Assembly (NCBI RefSeq): GCF_900105175.1
Contig: NZ_LT629771.1
Span: forward strand, 434,001 to 498,000
Source of the DNA: Jiangella sp. DSM 45060
GTDB lineage: Bacteria; Actinomycetota; Actinomycetes; Jiangellales; Jiangellaceae
Direction: 5' to 3'
Length of the DNA: 64,000 nt
In this document: positions 25,871 to 34,054 of the stretch, piece by piece
How the letters are laid out: every line of letters begins with the position of its first letter
How positions within the stretch are numbered: the stretch's first letter is position 1
The notes under the pieces: generated by a model
What the model saw: only the letters and a program-made list of their open reading frames with translations
Database searches by the model: none
What the model was told of the DNA's origin: nothing
Program-made: the position numbers and the translations under genes

Positions 25871-26719
25871 TCAGCCGCGGGGGATAACGACGGCGGCGGC
25901 TTCCGCCAGCGCCTCGTCCCACGGGCGTGGCGGCGCCAACCCGGCCCTGGCCCAGCCGTCGTGGCCGAGCACGGAGTAGGCCGGCCGCGGCGCCGGGCGC
26001 GGGAACTTGTCGGTGGTCGTCGGCCGCACGCGTGACGGGTCGAGGCCGAGGTGCGCGAACACCGCCCTGGCCAGCCCGAACCACGTCGTCTCGCCGCTGT
26101 TCGTCGCGTGGTAGACACCGGCCGGCGCGTCGGCGCGGACGAGGCCGGCGATGCTGCGGGCGACGTCCATGGACCACGTGGGCTGCCCGCGCTGGTCGTC
26201 GACGACGTCGAGGGTGTCGCGGTCGGCGGCGAGCCGGGCCATCGTCTTGACGAAGTTGCCGCCGTGCTCGCCGTACAGCCACGCGGTGCGCACGACGTAC
26301 CCGGCGCCGGGCAGCGCCGACAGCACCGCCCGCTCGCCGGCCAGCTTGCTGCGTCCGTACGCCGACCGGGGCGCGGTGGGCGCGTCCTCGGGGTACGGCG
26401 ACGTGGCGGCGCCGTCGAACACGTAGTCGGTGGAGACGTGCACCAGCCGGGCGCCGTGCCGGGCGCACGCCGCGGCGAGGTTCGCCGGGCCGGCCCCGTT
26501 GACCGCCGTGGCCGCCGCCTCGGCCGTCTCGGCGCCGTCGACGTCGGTCCAGGCCGCGGCGTTGACCACGACGTCATGGCCGCGGACGGCGTCGTCGGCC
26601 GCGTCGGCGTCGGTGATGTCGAGCTGCGCCCGGCCCAGCGCCGTGACCTCGGCGTCGTCGAGCACCGTCGCGACGTCGCGGCCCAGCATGCCCGCCGCGC
26701 CCGTGATCAACCACCGCAC
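25871..26719 (-). CDS. rmlD: dTDP-4-dehydrorhamnose reductase
   Basis: 282 residues. Last step of the rhamnose pathway: NAD(P)H reduction to dTDP-L-rhamnose. Motifs: GAAGMLGRDV near the N-terminus, NAAAWTDVDGAE, STDYVFDG, and the YGRSKLAGE catalytic Tyr/Lys. GTG 26719 follows GGAGGT by about 6 bp. The frame stays open far upstream antisense to the next gene, but that is not coding. It is separated from rmlAC by the hydrolase pair and palindrome, and is divergent from a large glycosyltransferase gene. Confidence 0.93.
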   Translation of the reverse strand: MRWLITGAAGMLGRDVATVLDDAEVTALGRAQLDITDADAADDAVRGHDVVVNAAAWTDVDGAETAEAAATAVNGAGPANLAAACARHGARLVHVSTDYVFDGAATSPYPEDAPTAPRSAYGRSKLAGERAVLSALPGAGYVVRTAWLYGEHGGNFVKTMARLAADRDTLDVVDDQRGQPTWSMDVARSIAGLVRADAPAGVYHATNSGETTWFGLARAVFAHLGLDPSRVRPTTTDKFPRPAPRPAYSVLGHDGWARAGLAPPRPWDEALAEAAAVVIPRG

Positions 26720-26740
26720 TTGGGCACCTCCCGGCCTCGT

Positions 26741-26765
26741 CGAGCGTCTAAGATACCGAGCGTCT
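26741..26765. promoter_or_regulatory. Divergent promoter candidates and a 9-bp direct repeat
   Basis: CGAGCGTCT occurs at 26741-26749 and 26757-26765. Between the copies, overlapping TANNNT boxes are readable on both strands (TAAGAT plus at 26749-26754; TATCTT minus at 26750-26755). The element lies between the divergent rmlD and glycosyltransferase genes and could be a regulator site covering both promoters. Confidence 0.35.
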
Positions 26766-26839
26766 GAACGCGTCCGATGCACTTGGGTCCGAACGGCCTG
26801 GGGCACCAGGGTCATGATCGTTCCCGAGGAGTTCTTCGC

Positions 26840-29800
26840 ATGAGACTGCCGGTCGGCAGGGTCCGTCGATTGGTCAAGAAGGTACTGCCGCAGGCGTACC
26901 TCGACGACATCGCCCGGCGCCGCCGCATCGCCGCCGCCATCCGCGCCAGCGGGCTGTTCGACGCCGCCTGGTACCGCGAGCAGCTGACCGAGCCGATCCC
27001 GTCCGGGGTCGACCCCATCGACCACTACGTCACGGCCGGCTCGTCCACCGACATCTCGCCGAACCCGTGCTTCGTCAGCGAGTGGTACCGCGACCACCCC
27101 AAGAGCCCGAAGAAGCTCGACGTCGCGCCGTTCATCCACTACATCAACCGCGGCATCGGCCGCGGGCTGTCGCCGCACCCGCTGTTCGACCCCGAGTTCT
27201 ACACCGAGCGCCACCCCGGCGCCGCCGCCCACCGCGGCGGCCCGCTCGGCCACTACCTCGAGACCGGCTGGAAGACGGGCGCCCAGCCCAGCGCCGCGTT
27301 CGACGTCGAGGTCTACACCGCGAACTTCGGCGACGTGCAGGGCCCGCCGCTGGCCGACTTCGCCCGCCGCACCCGCCGGCTCATGCAGGACACCCACGGC
27401 TGGGAGCACCTGCCGCGCACCGCCGACAGCTTCGACCACGAGGCCGCCGAGGCGTTCAAGCGCCGCGTCGTCGCCGACTACGCCGGGCGCGGCGAGGAGC
27501 CGCCGCTGGTCACCGTCGTCATCCCGACGAAGGACCGGCGCGCGGGTGTGCTCACCGCCATCGAGTCCGTCGTCGCGCAGACGTACCGGCACTGGCAGCT
27601 GATCGTCGTCGACGACGGCAGCACCGACGGCACCGCCGAGGCCATCGAGCCGCTGCTGGCCGACGAACGCATCGAGCTGGTCCGCCGCGAGCGCGCCGGC
27701 GGCGTCTCCGTGGCCCGCAACGCCGGCCTGGCGCAGGCCCGCGGCGAGTACGTCGCCTACCTCGACAGCGACAACGTGTGGACGCCCGACTTCCTCGAGG
27801 TCATGGTCGCGTTCGTGCGCACCCGGTCGCTGCGGTTCGGCTACGCCGTCTCCGAGCTGGTCGAGGAGAAGAAGAACGGCCGCGTCGGCTACCGGTCGCT
27901 GCCGTACAACCGCGCGGCGCTGCTGGAGCGCAACTTCATCGACTGCATCGTCGTCCTGCACGAGCGGTCGCTGCTCGACGAGGTCGGCGCGTTCGACGAG
28001 AACCTGCGCCGCAACGTCGACTGGGACCTGTTCATCCGCATGTCCGCGGTCACCGACTTCGAGCTGGCGCCATTCGTCGCCACCGTCTACGACGCGTGGG
28101 AGCAGCGCAGCGACCGCATCACCATCAACGAGCTCTTCGGCTACCGCTTCGTCATCCGGGCCAAGCACCTGGTCGACTGGTCCGCCGTCGACGCCGGGCT
28201 GCCCGCGCGCCGTCCGGGGTCGGTGTCGGTCGTCATCCACGCCGGCGATGACGCGCAGGCCGTCACCGCCACCGTCGAGCGGCTGCTCGACGGCGCCGGC
28301 GACGACCTCGAGGTGGTCATCGTCGACGCGAAGGCGTCCGAGGCCGAGGCCATGCGGCTGCAGTTCCTGCCCATCCGGTTCCCGAACGTGCGGGTGCTGC
28401 GGCAGACCCAGCGGCTGTCGACTGAGCTGTCGCGCACCATCGGCGCCGCCGAGTCCACCGGCGAGACCGTCGTCTTCCTCACCCCGTCGACGTGGGTCGA
28501 GCCGGGCTGGCTCGAGCCGCTGACCACCGCGCTCGCCGACGGCGCCGCGGCCGCGCAGCCGCTGGTGCTGCTGCGCGACGGCACGGTGTGGTCGGCCGGC
28601 GTGGCGTTCGCCCGCGGCGCGCACCCGCACAACCTCTACCGGCGCTTCGCCGGCGACGCGCCCGAGGTGGTGGCGCCGTCCACGCCGGCCGCGCTGACAC
28701 CCGTCGCGCTCGCCGTCCGGGCCGCCGACTTCGCCGCCGTCCGCGGCTTCGACCCGCTGTTCGTCAACGACATCGACAACCCCGACCTCAGCCTGCGGCT
28801 GGCCCGCGAGACCGGCCGCCCGCTGCGCTTCGTGCCCGACGCGCTGGTCGCACTGGCCGAGACGCCGGAGCGGCGCACTACGGCGTCGGCGATCACCACC
28901 GCCACCGACAACCAGGAGCTGTTCACCGGCCGCTGGAAAGAGACCGTCGCGCAGGACGACGTCGCGGTGTGGGGTGAGCGCGGCTACGCCATCGTCGGCT
29001 ACGACGGCGCGGCGCCCACCCACTGGGGCTTCGACCCGATCGTCGTGCACGACCGCCCGGAGCGGCCGCTGCGCTGGGCCATCAAGATCGGCGCGCCCGA
29101 CGTCGCCCGCCGCACCAACTGGGGCGACTGGCACTACGCCATCGGCCTCAAGGAGGCGCTGGAGCGGCTCGGCCACGAGGCCGTCATCGACTCCAAGCGG
29201 GCGTGGTACCGGCCCACCAGCCGCTTCGACGACGTCGCGCTGGTGCTGCGCGGGGTCAGCGTCTACACGGTGAACCCGCAGCAGACGAACCTGTCGTGGG
29301 TCATCAGCCACCCCGAGCGGGTCACCCGGCGCGAGCTGGCCTCCTACGACGCCGTCTTCGCCGCGTCCACCGGCCTGGCCCGGCGGATGTCCACCGACCT
29401 CGGCGCGCCGGTGCGGCCGCTGCTGCAGGCCACCGACCAGTACCGCTTCCACCCCGTCCCCGCCGATCCTCGCCGCCGCCACGACGTCCTGTTCGTCGGC
29501 AACGCGCGCGGCATGCGGGCCTCGGTGGGCGCCGCGCTGTCGGCGGGCATCGTGCCGTCCGTCTACGGCGTGCGCTGGCGCGGTCTGCTGCCCGAGGGTG
29601 CCTGGCTGGGCCAGTACATCCCCAACGAGGACCTCCCCGCCGTCTACGCCGGCGCCGGCGTCGTGCTCAACGACCACTGGGACGACATGAAGGCCGAGGG
29701 CCTGATCTCCAACCGGCTGTTCGACCTCGCCGCCTGCGGCGCCCGCGTCGTCACCGACGACGTCCCCGGCCTCCACGACGTCTTCGGCGACGTCGTCCTC

Positions 29801-29983
29801 ACCTACTCGACGCCGCAGGAGCTGGCCGCGGCGGTGAACCTGCAGCTCGCCGAGACGCCTGAGCGGGCGGCGGCGCGGGAGAAGCTGTCCGAGCTGGTGC
29901 GGCGGGAGCACTCGTTCGACGCCCGGGCCGAGGAGCTGGTCGAGACGGTGCGCAAGCTGCAGGCCGAGCGCGAGTTGGCCTGA
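26840..29983 (+). CDS. Multidomain glycosyltransferase: repeats, GT2 and CgeB-like domains
   Basis: 1047 residues from ATG 26840, preceded by CGAGGAG. Order: three ~55-residue repeats of the form HYxxxGxxxxxxPxxxFxxxxY (about 45-180); a GT2 domain (TVVIPTKDRRAGVL, VVDDGSTDGT, LDSDNVW; about 215-440); a second degenerate GT2-like segment (SVVIHAGDDAQAVT onwards, about 455-700); and a C-terminal CgeB-like GT-B domain (about 745-1030: IGAPDVARRTNWGDWHYAIG, VLFVGNARGMRASV, SNRLFDLAACGARVVTDDVP, ending in a coiled tail). No membrane segments. It probably builds part of a rhamnose-containing surface glycan using two transfer activities. It is divergent from rmlD. Confidence 0.82.
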   Translation: MRLPVGRVRRLVKKVLPQAYLDDIARRRRIAAAIRASGLFDAAWYREQLTEPIPSGVDPIDHYVTAGSSTDISPNPCFVSEWYRDHPKSPKKLDVAPFIHYINRGIGRGLSPHPLFDPEFYTERHPGAAAHRGGPLGHYLETGWKTGAQPSAAFDVEVYTANFGDVQGPPLADFARRTRRLMQDTHGWEHLPRTADSFDHEAAEAFKRRVVADYAGRGEEPPLVTVVIPTKDRRAGVLTAIESVVAQTYRHWQLIVVDDGSTDGTAEAIEPLLADERIELVRRERAGGVSVARNAGLAQARGEYVAYLDSDNVWTPDFLEVMVAFVRTRSLRFGYAVSELVEEKKNGRVGYRSLPYNRAALLERNFIDCIVVLHERSLLDEVGAFDENLRRNVDWDLFIRMSAVTDFELAPFVATVYDAWEQRSDRITINELFGYRFVIRAKHLVDWSAVDAGLPARRPGSVSVVIHAGDDAQAVTATVERLLDGAGDDLEVVIVDAKASEAEAMRLQFLPIRFPNVRVLRQTQRLSTELSRTIGAAESTGETVVFLTPSTWVEPGWLEPLTTALADGAAAAQPLVLLRDGTVWSAGVAFARGAHPHNLYRRFAGDAPEVVAPSTPAALTPVALAVRAADFAAVRGFDPLFVNDIDNPDLSLRLARETGRPLRFVPDALVALAETPERRTTASAITTATDNQELFTGRWKETVAQDDVAVWGERGYAIVGYDGAAPTHWGFDPIVVHDRPERPLRWAIKIGAPDVARRTNWGDWHYAIGLKEALERLGHEAVIDSKRAWYRPTSRFDDVALVLRGVSVYTVNPQQTNLSWVISHPERVTRRELASYDAVFAASTGLARRMSTDLGAPVRPLLQATDQYRFHPVPADPRRRHDVLFVGNARGMRASVGAALSAGIVPSVYGVRWRGLLPEGAWLGQYIPNEDLPAVYAGAGVVLNDHWDDMKAEGLISNRLFDLAACGARVVTDDVPGLHDVFGDVVLTYSTPQELAAAVNLQLAETPERAAAREKLSELVRREHSFDARAEELVETVRKLQAERELA

Positions 29984-29986
29984 CGG

Positions 29987-30261
29987 GTTCGCCGTTGTGC
30001 TCCAGTTGGCCGATCACTTTGGTCGTGGCGGGGTGCCACGGCGGACCAGGCGACGGCAGCGTGGGCCCGGGCGTGCCCAGTCCTTCCCCGTCCCCCTGAT
30101 AGGTGCCCGTTCTTAGGCCGGGCGTGCGCGGGTCAAGCGGTCACCCATCGCGCGAAGCGCCCTTCGGAGTCCGCTTGAGGCGCGTGCGCACGGATAAGAG
30201 AATGGGCGCCAGGGGGACGGCCCACTAGCGCCAAACGGCCAACTGCCGCAAAGCGGCGAAC
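29987..30261. repeat. Large imperfect palindrome filling a convergent gap
   Basis: Three nested arm pairs run inward: 29987-30012 with 30236-30261 (22 of 26 bases pair), 30088-30120 with 30191-30220 (beginning CCGTCCCCCTG), and 30133-30140 with 30171-30178 (TCAAGCGG/CCGCTTGA), with a GCGC-GAA-GCGC hairpin at the centre. The left side has an extra ~75 bp. Together they cover essentially the whole gap between the convergent genes ending at 29983 and 30262. As RNA from either strand it could form a very long hairpin, so termination of both transcripts is a natural guess. Confidence 0.8.
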
Positions 30262-31431
30262 TCAAGCCGTCCGGGCGAAGTACGAGGCGTACCCGGCGTC
30301 GACCCGGCCGGTGCCGTTGACCTGCCGCCCACCCGCCCGCAGCGCCGCGTCGGTCCCGGCGGCGTCGCGGACCACCCGGCGCACACCGAGGTCGTGGACG
30401 GCGTATCCGTCGTCGCCCACCTCGACCGTGGCCAGCGGGTCGTCGAGCTCCGTCAGGTCCAGCGCGAGCACGTCGGCGGGTGAGCCGAGCACCGTCGCCG
30501 CCGTCAGCGCGGAGGCCGGCTGCTCCGACCGCGAGCCCGGCGCCCGCACCGTGGTGTCGAGCGCCGGCAGGAACGTGCGCCGTACCCGGACCCCGCTGAC
30601 CGGACGCTGGCCGTAGCCGCGTCCCAGCACGAGGTCCTCGACGTGTTCGGGGGCGTAGCTCAGCCCCGGCGCCGGCAACGTGACGAGGTCGGTCTCGCAG
30701 CTCTCCACCGCCCGCCGCCGCGCCTCGGCGCCGTCCGCGACCACCACCGTCAGCGTCGCCCAGGTCTGCCGCCGCAGGTCGCGCAGCAGCGCCGGCGCGC
30801 CGGGCGGCACGACGGCCGTCACCGACGGCAGGGACGACGCGACGCCCGCGGCGGCCGTGGCGGCGCGCAGGGCGGCCCTCCGTGCCGCGACCGACCAGCT
30901 CTCGCGGCGCCCGGCGTCGGCCAGCGTCGACGGGGTCAGGGTGGCCACCAGCTCGCCCAGCACCGGGCCGAGCAGCCGGCGGACCACCAGCGGGAGATCG
31001 GGTGCGTACACCGGGACGCCGCCGACCAGCAGCTGGCGCAGGAATCCGGCCAGCTCGACCGGACCCGTCGCCGCGCCGAACGGCACCTGGACGCCCGCGT
31101 ACGGGCGCAGCAGCTCCAGCGCGGCCGCGCCGAGGACCGCGGGCCGGCCGAGGTCGGCCAGCCGGGCGCGCCCCGCGTAGAGCCGCAGCGCGCCGGACGA
31201 CGTGGTGCGCAGCGCCGCCAGCGGCCGCGGTGGCGCGCCGGGGCCGTCGTCGTCGAACGGGTCGAACCCGGCGGGGGAGACCAGCATGGTGTTGACCGCG
31301 GGCAGCGGCGCCGCGACGACGGCGTCGGCGGCCGCGCGCAGGGCGATCGGGTCGAGAGTGGCCAGGCCGGCCCAGTTCGGGACAAACGGCTCGACGATCG
31401 GTGCTGGTGGGAGGTCGGTTTTGGTCGGCAT
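30262..31431 (-). CDS. Degenerate GT2-like protein of unknown function
   Basis: 389 residues from ATG 31431; a longer in-frame GTG start upstream would overlap the divergent gene. The C-terminal half resembles a GT2 nucleotide-binding fold (VTAVVPPGAPALLRDLRR, QTWATLTVVVADGAEARR, DLVTLPAPGLSYAPEHVEDL), but there is no DXD metal motif. The N-terminal half is Ala/Leu-rich and unrecognised. It is adjacent and divergent to a true GT2, so it may be a partner or a non-catalytic relative. No membrane segment. Confidence 0.65.
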   Translation of the reverse strand: MPTKTDLPPAPIVEPFVPNWAGLATLDPIALRAAADAVVAAPLPAVNTMLVSPAGFDPFDDDGPGAPPRPLAALRTTSSGALRLYAGRARLADLGRPAVLGAAALELLRPYAGVQVPFGAATGPVELAGFLRQLLVGGVPVYAPDLPLVVRRLLGPVLGELVATLTPSTLADAGRRESWSVAARRAALRAATAAAGVASSLPSVTAVVPPGAPALLRDLRRQTWATLTVVVADGAEARRRAVESCETDLVTLPAPGLSYAPEHVEDLVLGRGYGQRPVSGVRVRRTFLPALDTTVRAPGSRSEQPASALTAATVLGSPADVLALDLTELDDPLATVEVGDDGYAVHDLGVRRVVRDAAGTDAALRAGGRQVNGTGRVDAGYASYFARTA

Positions 31432-31449
31432 CACAGGGCCCGGTAGGTT
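31421..31449 (+). promoter_or_regulatory. Candidate promoter of the GT2 gene at 31511
   Basis: TTGGTC at 31421-31426 and TAGGTT at 31444-31449 are 17 bp apart. Transcription would start near 31456, leaving room for the hairpin at 31461-31477 and the GGAGGAA ribosome site. Confidence 0.45.
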
Positions 31450-31460
31450 CTCAGCGTGGC

Positions 31461-31490
31461 GCCGCCCGGAGGGCGGCGACCCCACACTAC
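31461..31490. promoter_or_regulatory. Perfect hairpin plus CCCCACACTAC motif between divergent genes
   Basis: GCCGCCC-GGA-GGGCGGC (31461-31477) is a perfect 7-bp stem with a 3-nt loop, followed at 31480-31490 by CCCCACACTAC. On the minus strand the latter reads as a TAGTGT -10-like box for the 30262-31431 gene. The same two blocks recur at 11937-11982. Confidence 0.4.
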
Positions 31491-31510
31491 CCGGCTCCAG
31501 CGGAGGAACG

Positions 31511-32926
31511 ATGTCGCCCACGGCCCGGACACCGGTCGCCGTACCCCGGCAGGATTGGACCACCGTCCAGGCACCCGATCTGGGCGCCTGGACGCCGTCC
31601 CTGACGGTGACGGTGGTGCTCCCGGCGAAGGACTGTCAGGACGAGCTCGACCTCACCCTCGCCGCGCTCTCGGCCCAGTCCTACCCGGCCGAGCTGATGG
31701 ACGTCGTGGTCGTCGACGACGCGTCCGCGGAGCCGCTGCGGCTGCCGGCCGTCCACCCTGAGCGGACCCGCGTGCTGCGGCTGCCGCCCGGCGACGGGCA
31801 CGGGTCCGGACGGGCGCGGCACGCCGGCGCCGAGGCCGCCACCGGCGACGTCGTGCTGTTCCTCGACGCCGACATCGTCGCCACCCGCACGCACGTCGAG
31901 GCGCACGCCCGATGGCACCACGTCCTCGCCGACGCCGTCGTGCTCGGGCACAAGCTGTTCGTCGACTTCGACGACATCACCGCCGCCGACGTCCTCGCCG
32001 CCACCCGCGACGACACGTTCGACCAGCTGCTCGACGGCCGCAAGCAGAAGAAGCACACCTGGCACGAGGACTTCATCCGCGAGGCCGCCCGGCTCACCAC
32101 GTACACCGACGACACCTTCATCGCCGTCGTCGGCGCCAGCGTGTCGGCGCCGCGCGCGCTGTACGCCGAGAGCGGCGGCTTCTCGACGTTCGGGCTGCGC
32201 GGCATCGTCGACACCGAGTTCGGCTACCGCATCTTCACCGCCGGCGCCGTGCTCGTCCCGGAGCCCGACGCCCGCAGCTACCACCAGGGCGCGCGCAACT
32301 TCGCCACCCGCGGCGACGAGATCAAGCGCGAGCGGTCCGGCCTCGCGGCCAACCACCTGCCCATCCCGCTGTTCCGCCCCTCCGACGTCGGCCGCATGTG
32401 GCAGGTGCCGGTCGTGCACGCCATCGTCGACGCCACCAGCGGGACGCCCGAGGAGGTGCAGGTCACCGTCGACTCCATCCTGGCCTCGGCCTACACCGAC
32501 CTCGTCGTCACGGTGTCGCCGAGCAAGGAACTGCCGCGCTGGATCGAGGACTACTTCGCCGCCGACGCCCGGGTCCGGTTCGCGCCCGAGCCCGTCCGCA
32601 CCGGCTTCCCGGCGCCGTTCTCGCTGGTCGTGCCCGCCGGGGTGGCCATCGGCCGGTCGGCGGTGGGTTCGCTGCTGGCGCTGTCGTCGTCCGAGCAGGC
32701 CGGTCTGGTCCGCGCCACCGTGTCCGACGAGCCCGGCCCGCCGGTCGAGCTGTGGGCCACCCGGGCGCTGCACCGCGCGCGGCGCCACGCCGGCGCCGAC
32801 GGCCTCGACGAGACCGCGCGGCGGCTGTTCGGGATGCACTGGGTCAGCGGCGCCGAGATCGGCGTCCGTCCCGCCGTCGTCGGGGTGACGAAGCAGGGCA
32901 TGCTGCACGAGGCCTCGGCCGGCTGA
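31511..32926 (+). CDS. GT2 family glycosyltransferase
   Basis: 471 residues from ATG 31511 after GGAGGAA. The GT-A core has LTVTVVLPAKDCQDELDLTL, VVVDDAS, a metal-binding FLDADIVATRTHVEAHARWH near residue 118 and an acceptor-side EFGYRIFTAGAVLVPEPDA, typical of polysaccharide GT2 enzymes. The C-terminal 150 residues form a second, weaker fold (VQVTVDSILASAYTDLVVTV). There are no membrane helices, so it is a cytoplasmic enzyme. The donor is unknown. Confidence 0.82.
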   Translation: MSPTARTPVAVPRQDWTTVQAPDLGAWTPSLTVTVVLPAKDCQDELDLTLAALSAQSYPAELMDVVVVDDASAEPLRLPAVHPERTRVLRLPPGDGHGSGRARHAGAEAATGDVVLFLDADIVATRTHVEAHARWHHVLADAVVLGHKLFVDFDDITAADVLAATRDDTFDQLLDGRKQKKHTWHEDFIREAARLTTYTDDTFIAVVGASVSAPRALYAESGGFSTFGLRGIVDTEFGYRIFTAGAVLVPEPDARSYHQGARNFATRGDEIKRERSGLAANHLPIPLFRPSDVGRMWQVPVVHAIVDATSGTPEEVQVTVDSILASAYTDLVVTVSPSKELPRWIEDYFAADARVRFAPEPVRTGFPAPFSLVVPAGVAIGRSAVGSLLALSSSEQAGLVRATVSDEPGPPVELWATRALHRARRHAGADGLDETARRLFGMHWVSGAEIGVRPAVVGVTKQGMLHEASAG

Positions 32927-32953
32927 TCGGGCGGGCCGCCGCCGCGTCGGGTC

Positions 32954-34000
32954 CTAGCGCGACGCGGTGAAGAAGCGGGTGCGGCCGACGGTGTCGCCGT
33001 CGGCGAGGCGAACGCCGTCGACGGGCTCGGCCAGCCAGTCGGCGGCGATGTCGGCCTCGTCCTGCCGTTGCGCGTCGTCGAGGGCGACCACGGCGCCGTC
33101 GTCGAGCGCCGTCGCCAGCAGCGGGAACGCCGGGTAGCGCGACCGCGGCCCGGCGCTGCCGGGCGGGCCGTCGACGAACAGGAGGTCGATGCCGCGCAGG
33201 TCGGTCCACTGCGGCGCCGCGTACCAGTCGTGCTTCTCGCCGCCGACGGTGACCGGCTCGAGCGGCGCCTCGCGCACCTCCGCCACGTCGCCCAGGCCGT
33301 GCCGGGCCAGCGCCTCGCGGGTGAGCGCGGCGTAGCGTTCGTGGTGCTCCAGCGCGACGACGCGGCCCTTGCCGGCGTGCCGGCAGGCCAGCGCCAGCCA
33401 GACCGTCGAGCTGCCGCTGCCGCACTCGACGATCAGCGCGTCGGACGGCAGCCGGCGCACCAGCGACGCCAGCCGGAGCACCGTCCGCGGCGACGCCGCG
33501 AAGCCGCCGAACGCGGGGACCTCGTCGTCGGCGCCGAGCATGGCGTACAGGTTGGCCAGCGCGGACAGCTCGGCCAGCTGCCGCTCGGTCAGCGTGGCGT
33601 GGAGGTCGGCGCGCAGCTCCTCGTGCAGCGCGACCAGCTCGTCGTGGCGCACCGCGGCGTCGAGGCGCTGCGCCCCGATGATGGCCGCCAGCGGCCCGCC
33701 GGTGGGGTCGGCCTGCCGCTCCGCGACCGACTGGACGGACGTCGCGACGGCCTCGACCGCGCTGGTGAGCGCCTTGAGCTGCTTCTCCGTCCTGCGGGCG
33801 CGCTGTTCGGCCTCGCGGGCGGAGGCCCCGACCGCGACCAGCCCGACCAGCGTCAGGCCGGCCAGCAGGGTGAGCGCCGCCACGGCGAGGCTGCCGCCCG
33901 TCGCGACCACGATGATCGCCACGACGACGGCGGCGAGGGCGCCGGCCATGCCCAGCAGGGGCCAGCGGGAGCCGAGGAGAGCGCGTACCGCCCGTTGCAT
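32954..34000 (-). CDS. Membrane-anchored SAM-dependent methyltransferase
   Basis: 348 residues. Two hydrophobic helices (about 14-33 and 38-58) and a charged, coiled-coil-like stretch (AREAEQRARRTEKQLKAL) precede a class I methyltransferase domain of the Methyltransf_24 type: SAM motif IVECGSGSSTVWLALA near residue 190, acidic VVALEHHERYAAL, and DLLFVDGPPGSAGPRSRYP. O-methylation of a sugar near the membrane during glycan assembly is plausible. The gene is 54 bp downstream of a GT4 gene in the same direction, so they may form an operon. Confidence 0.78.
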   Translation of the reverse strand: MQRAVRALLGSRWPLLGMAGALAAVVVAIIVVATGGSLAVAALTLLAGLTLVGLVAVGASAREAEQRARRTEKQLKALTSAVEAVATSVQSVAERQADPTGGPLAAIIGAQRLDAAVRHDELVALHEELRADLHATLTERQLAELSALANLYAMLGADDEVPAFGGFAASPRTVLRLASLVRRLPSDALIVECGSGSSTVWLALACRHAGKGRVVALEHHERYAALTREALARHGLGDVAEVREAPLEPVTVGGEKHDWYAAPQWTDLRGIDLLFVDGPPGSAGPRSRYPAFPLLATALDDGAVVALDDAQRQDEADIAADWLAEPVDGVRLADGDTVGRTRFFTASR

Positions 34001-34054
34001 CGAATCTCCGTCGTAGGTCTGGTCGGGAAGCAGAAACTGTACCGGCGCCCGGCG

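Noticed and set aside
26720..29911. Upstream extension of the rmlD frame to 29911
   Set aside because: It is antisense to the multidomain glycosyltransferase; GTG 26719 with GGAGGT is the convincing start.
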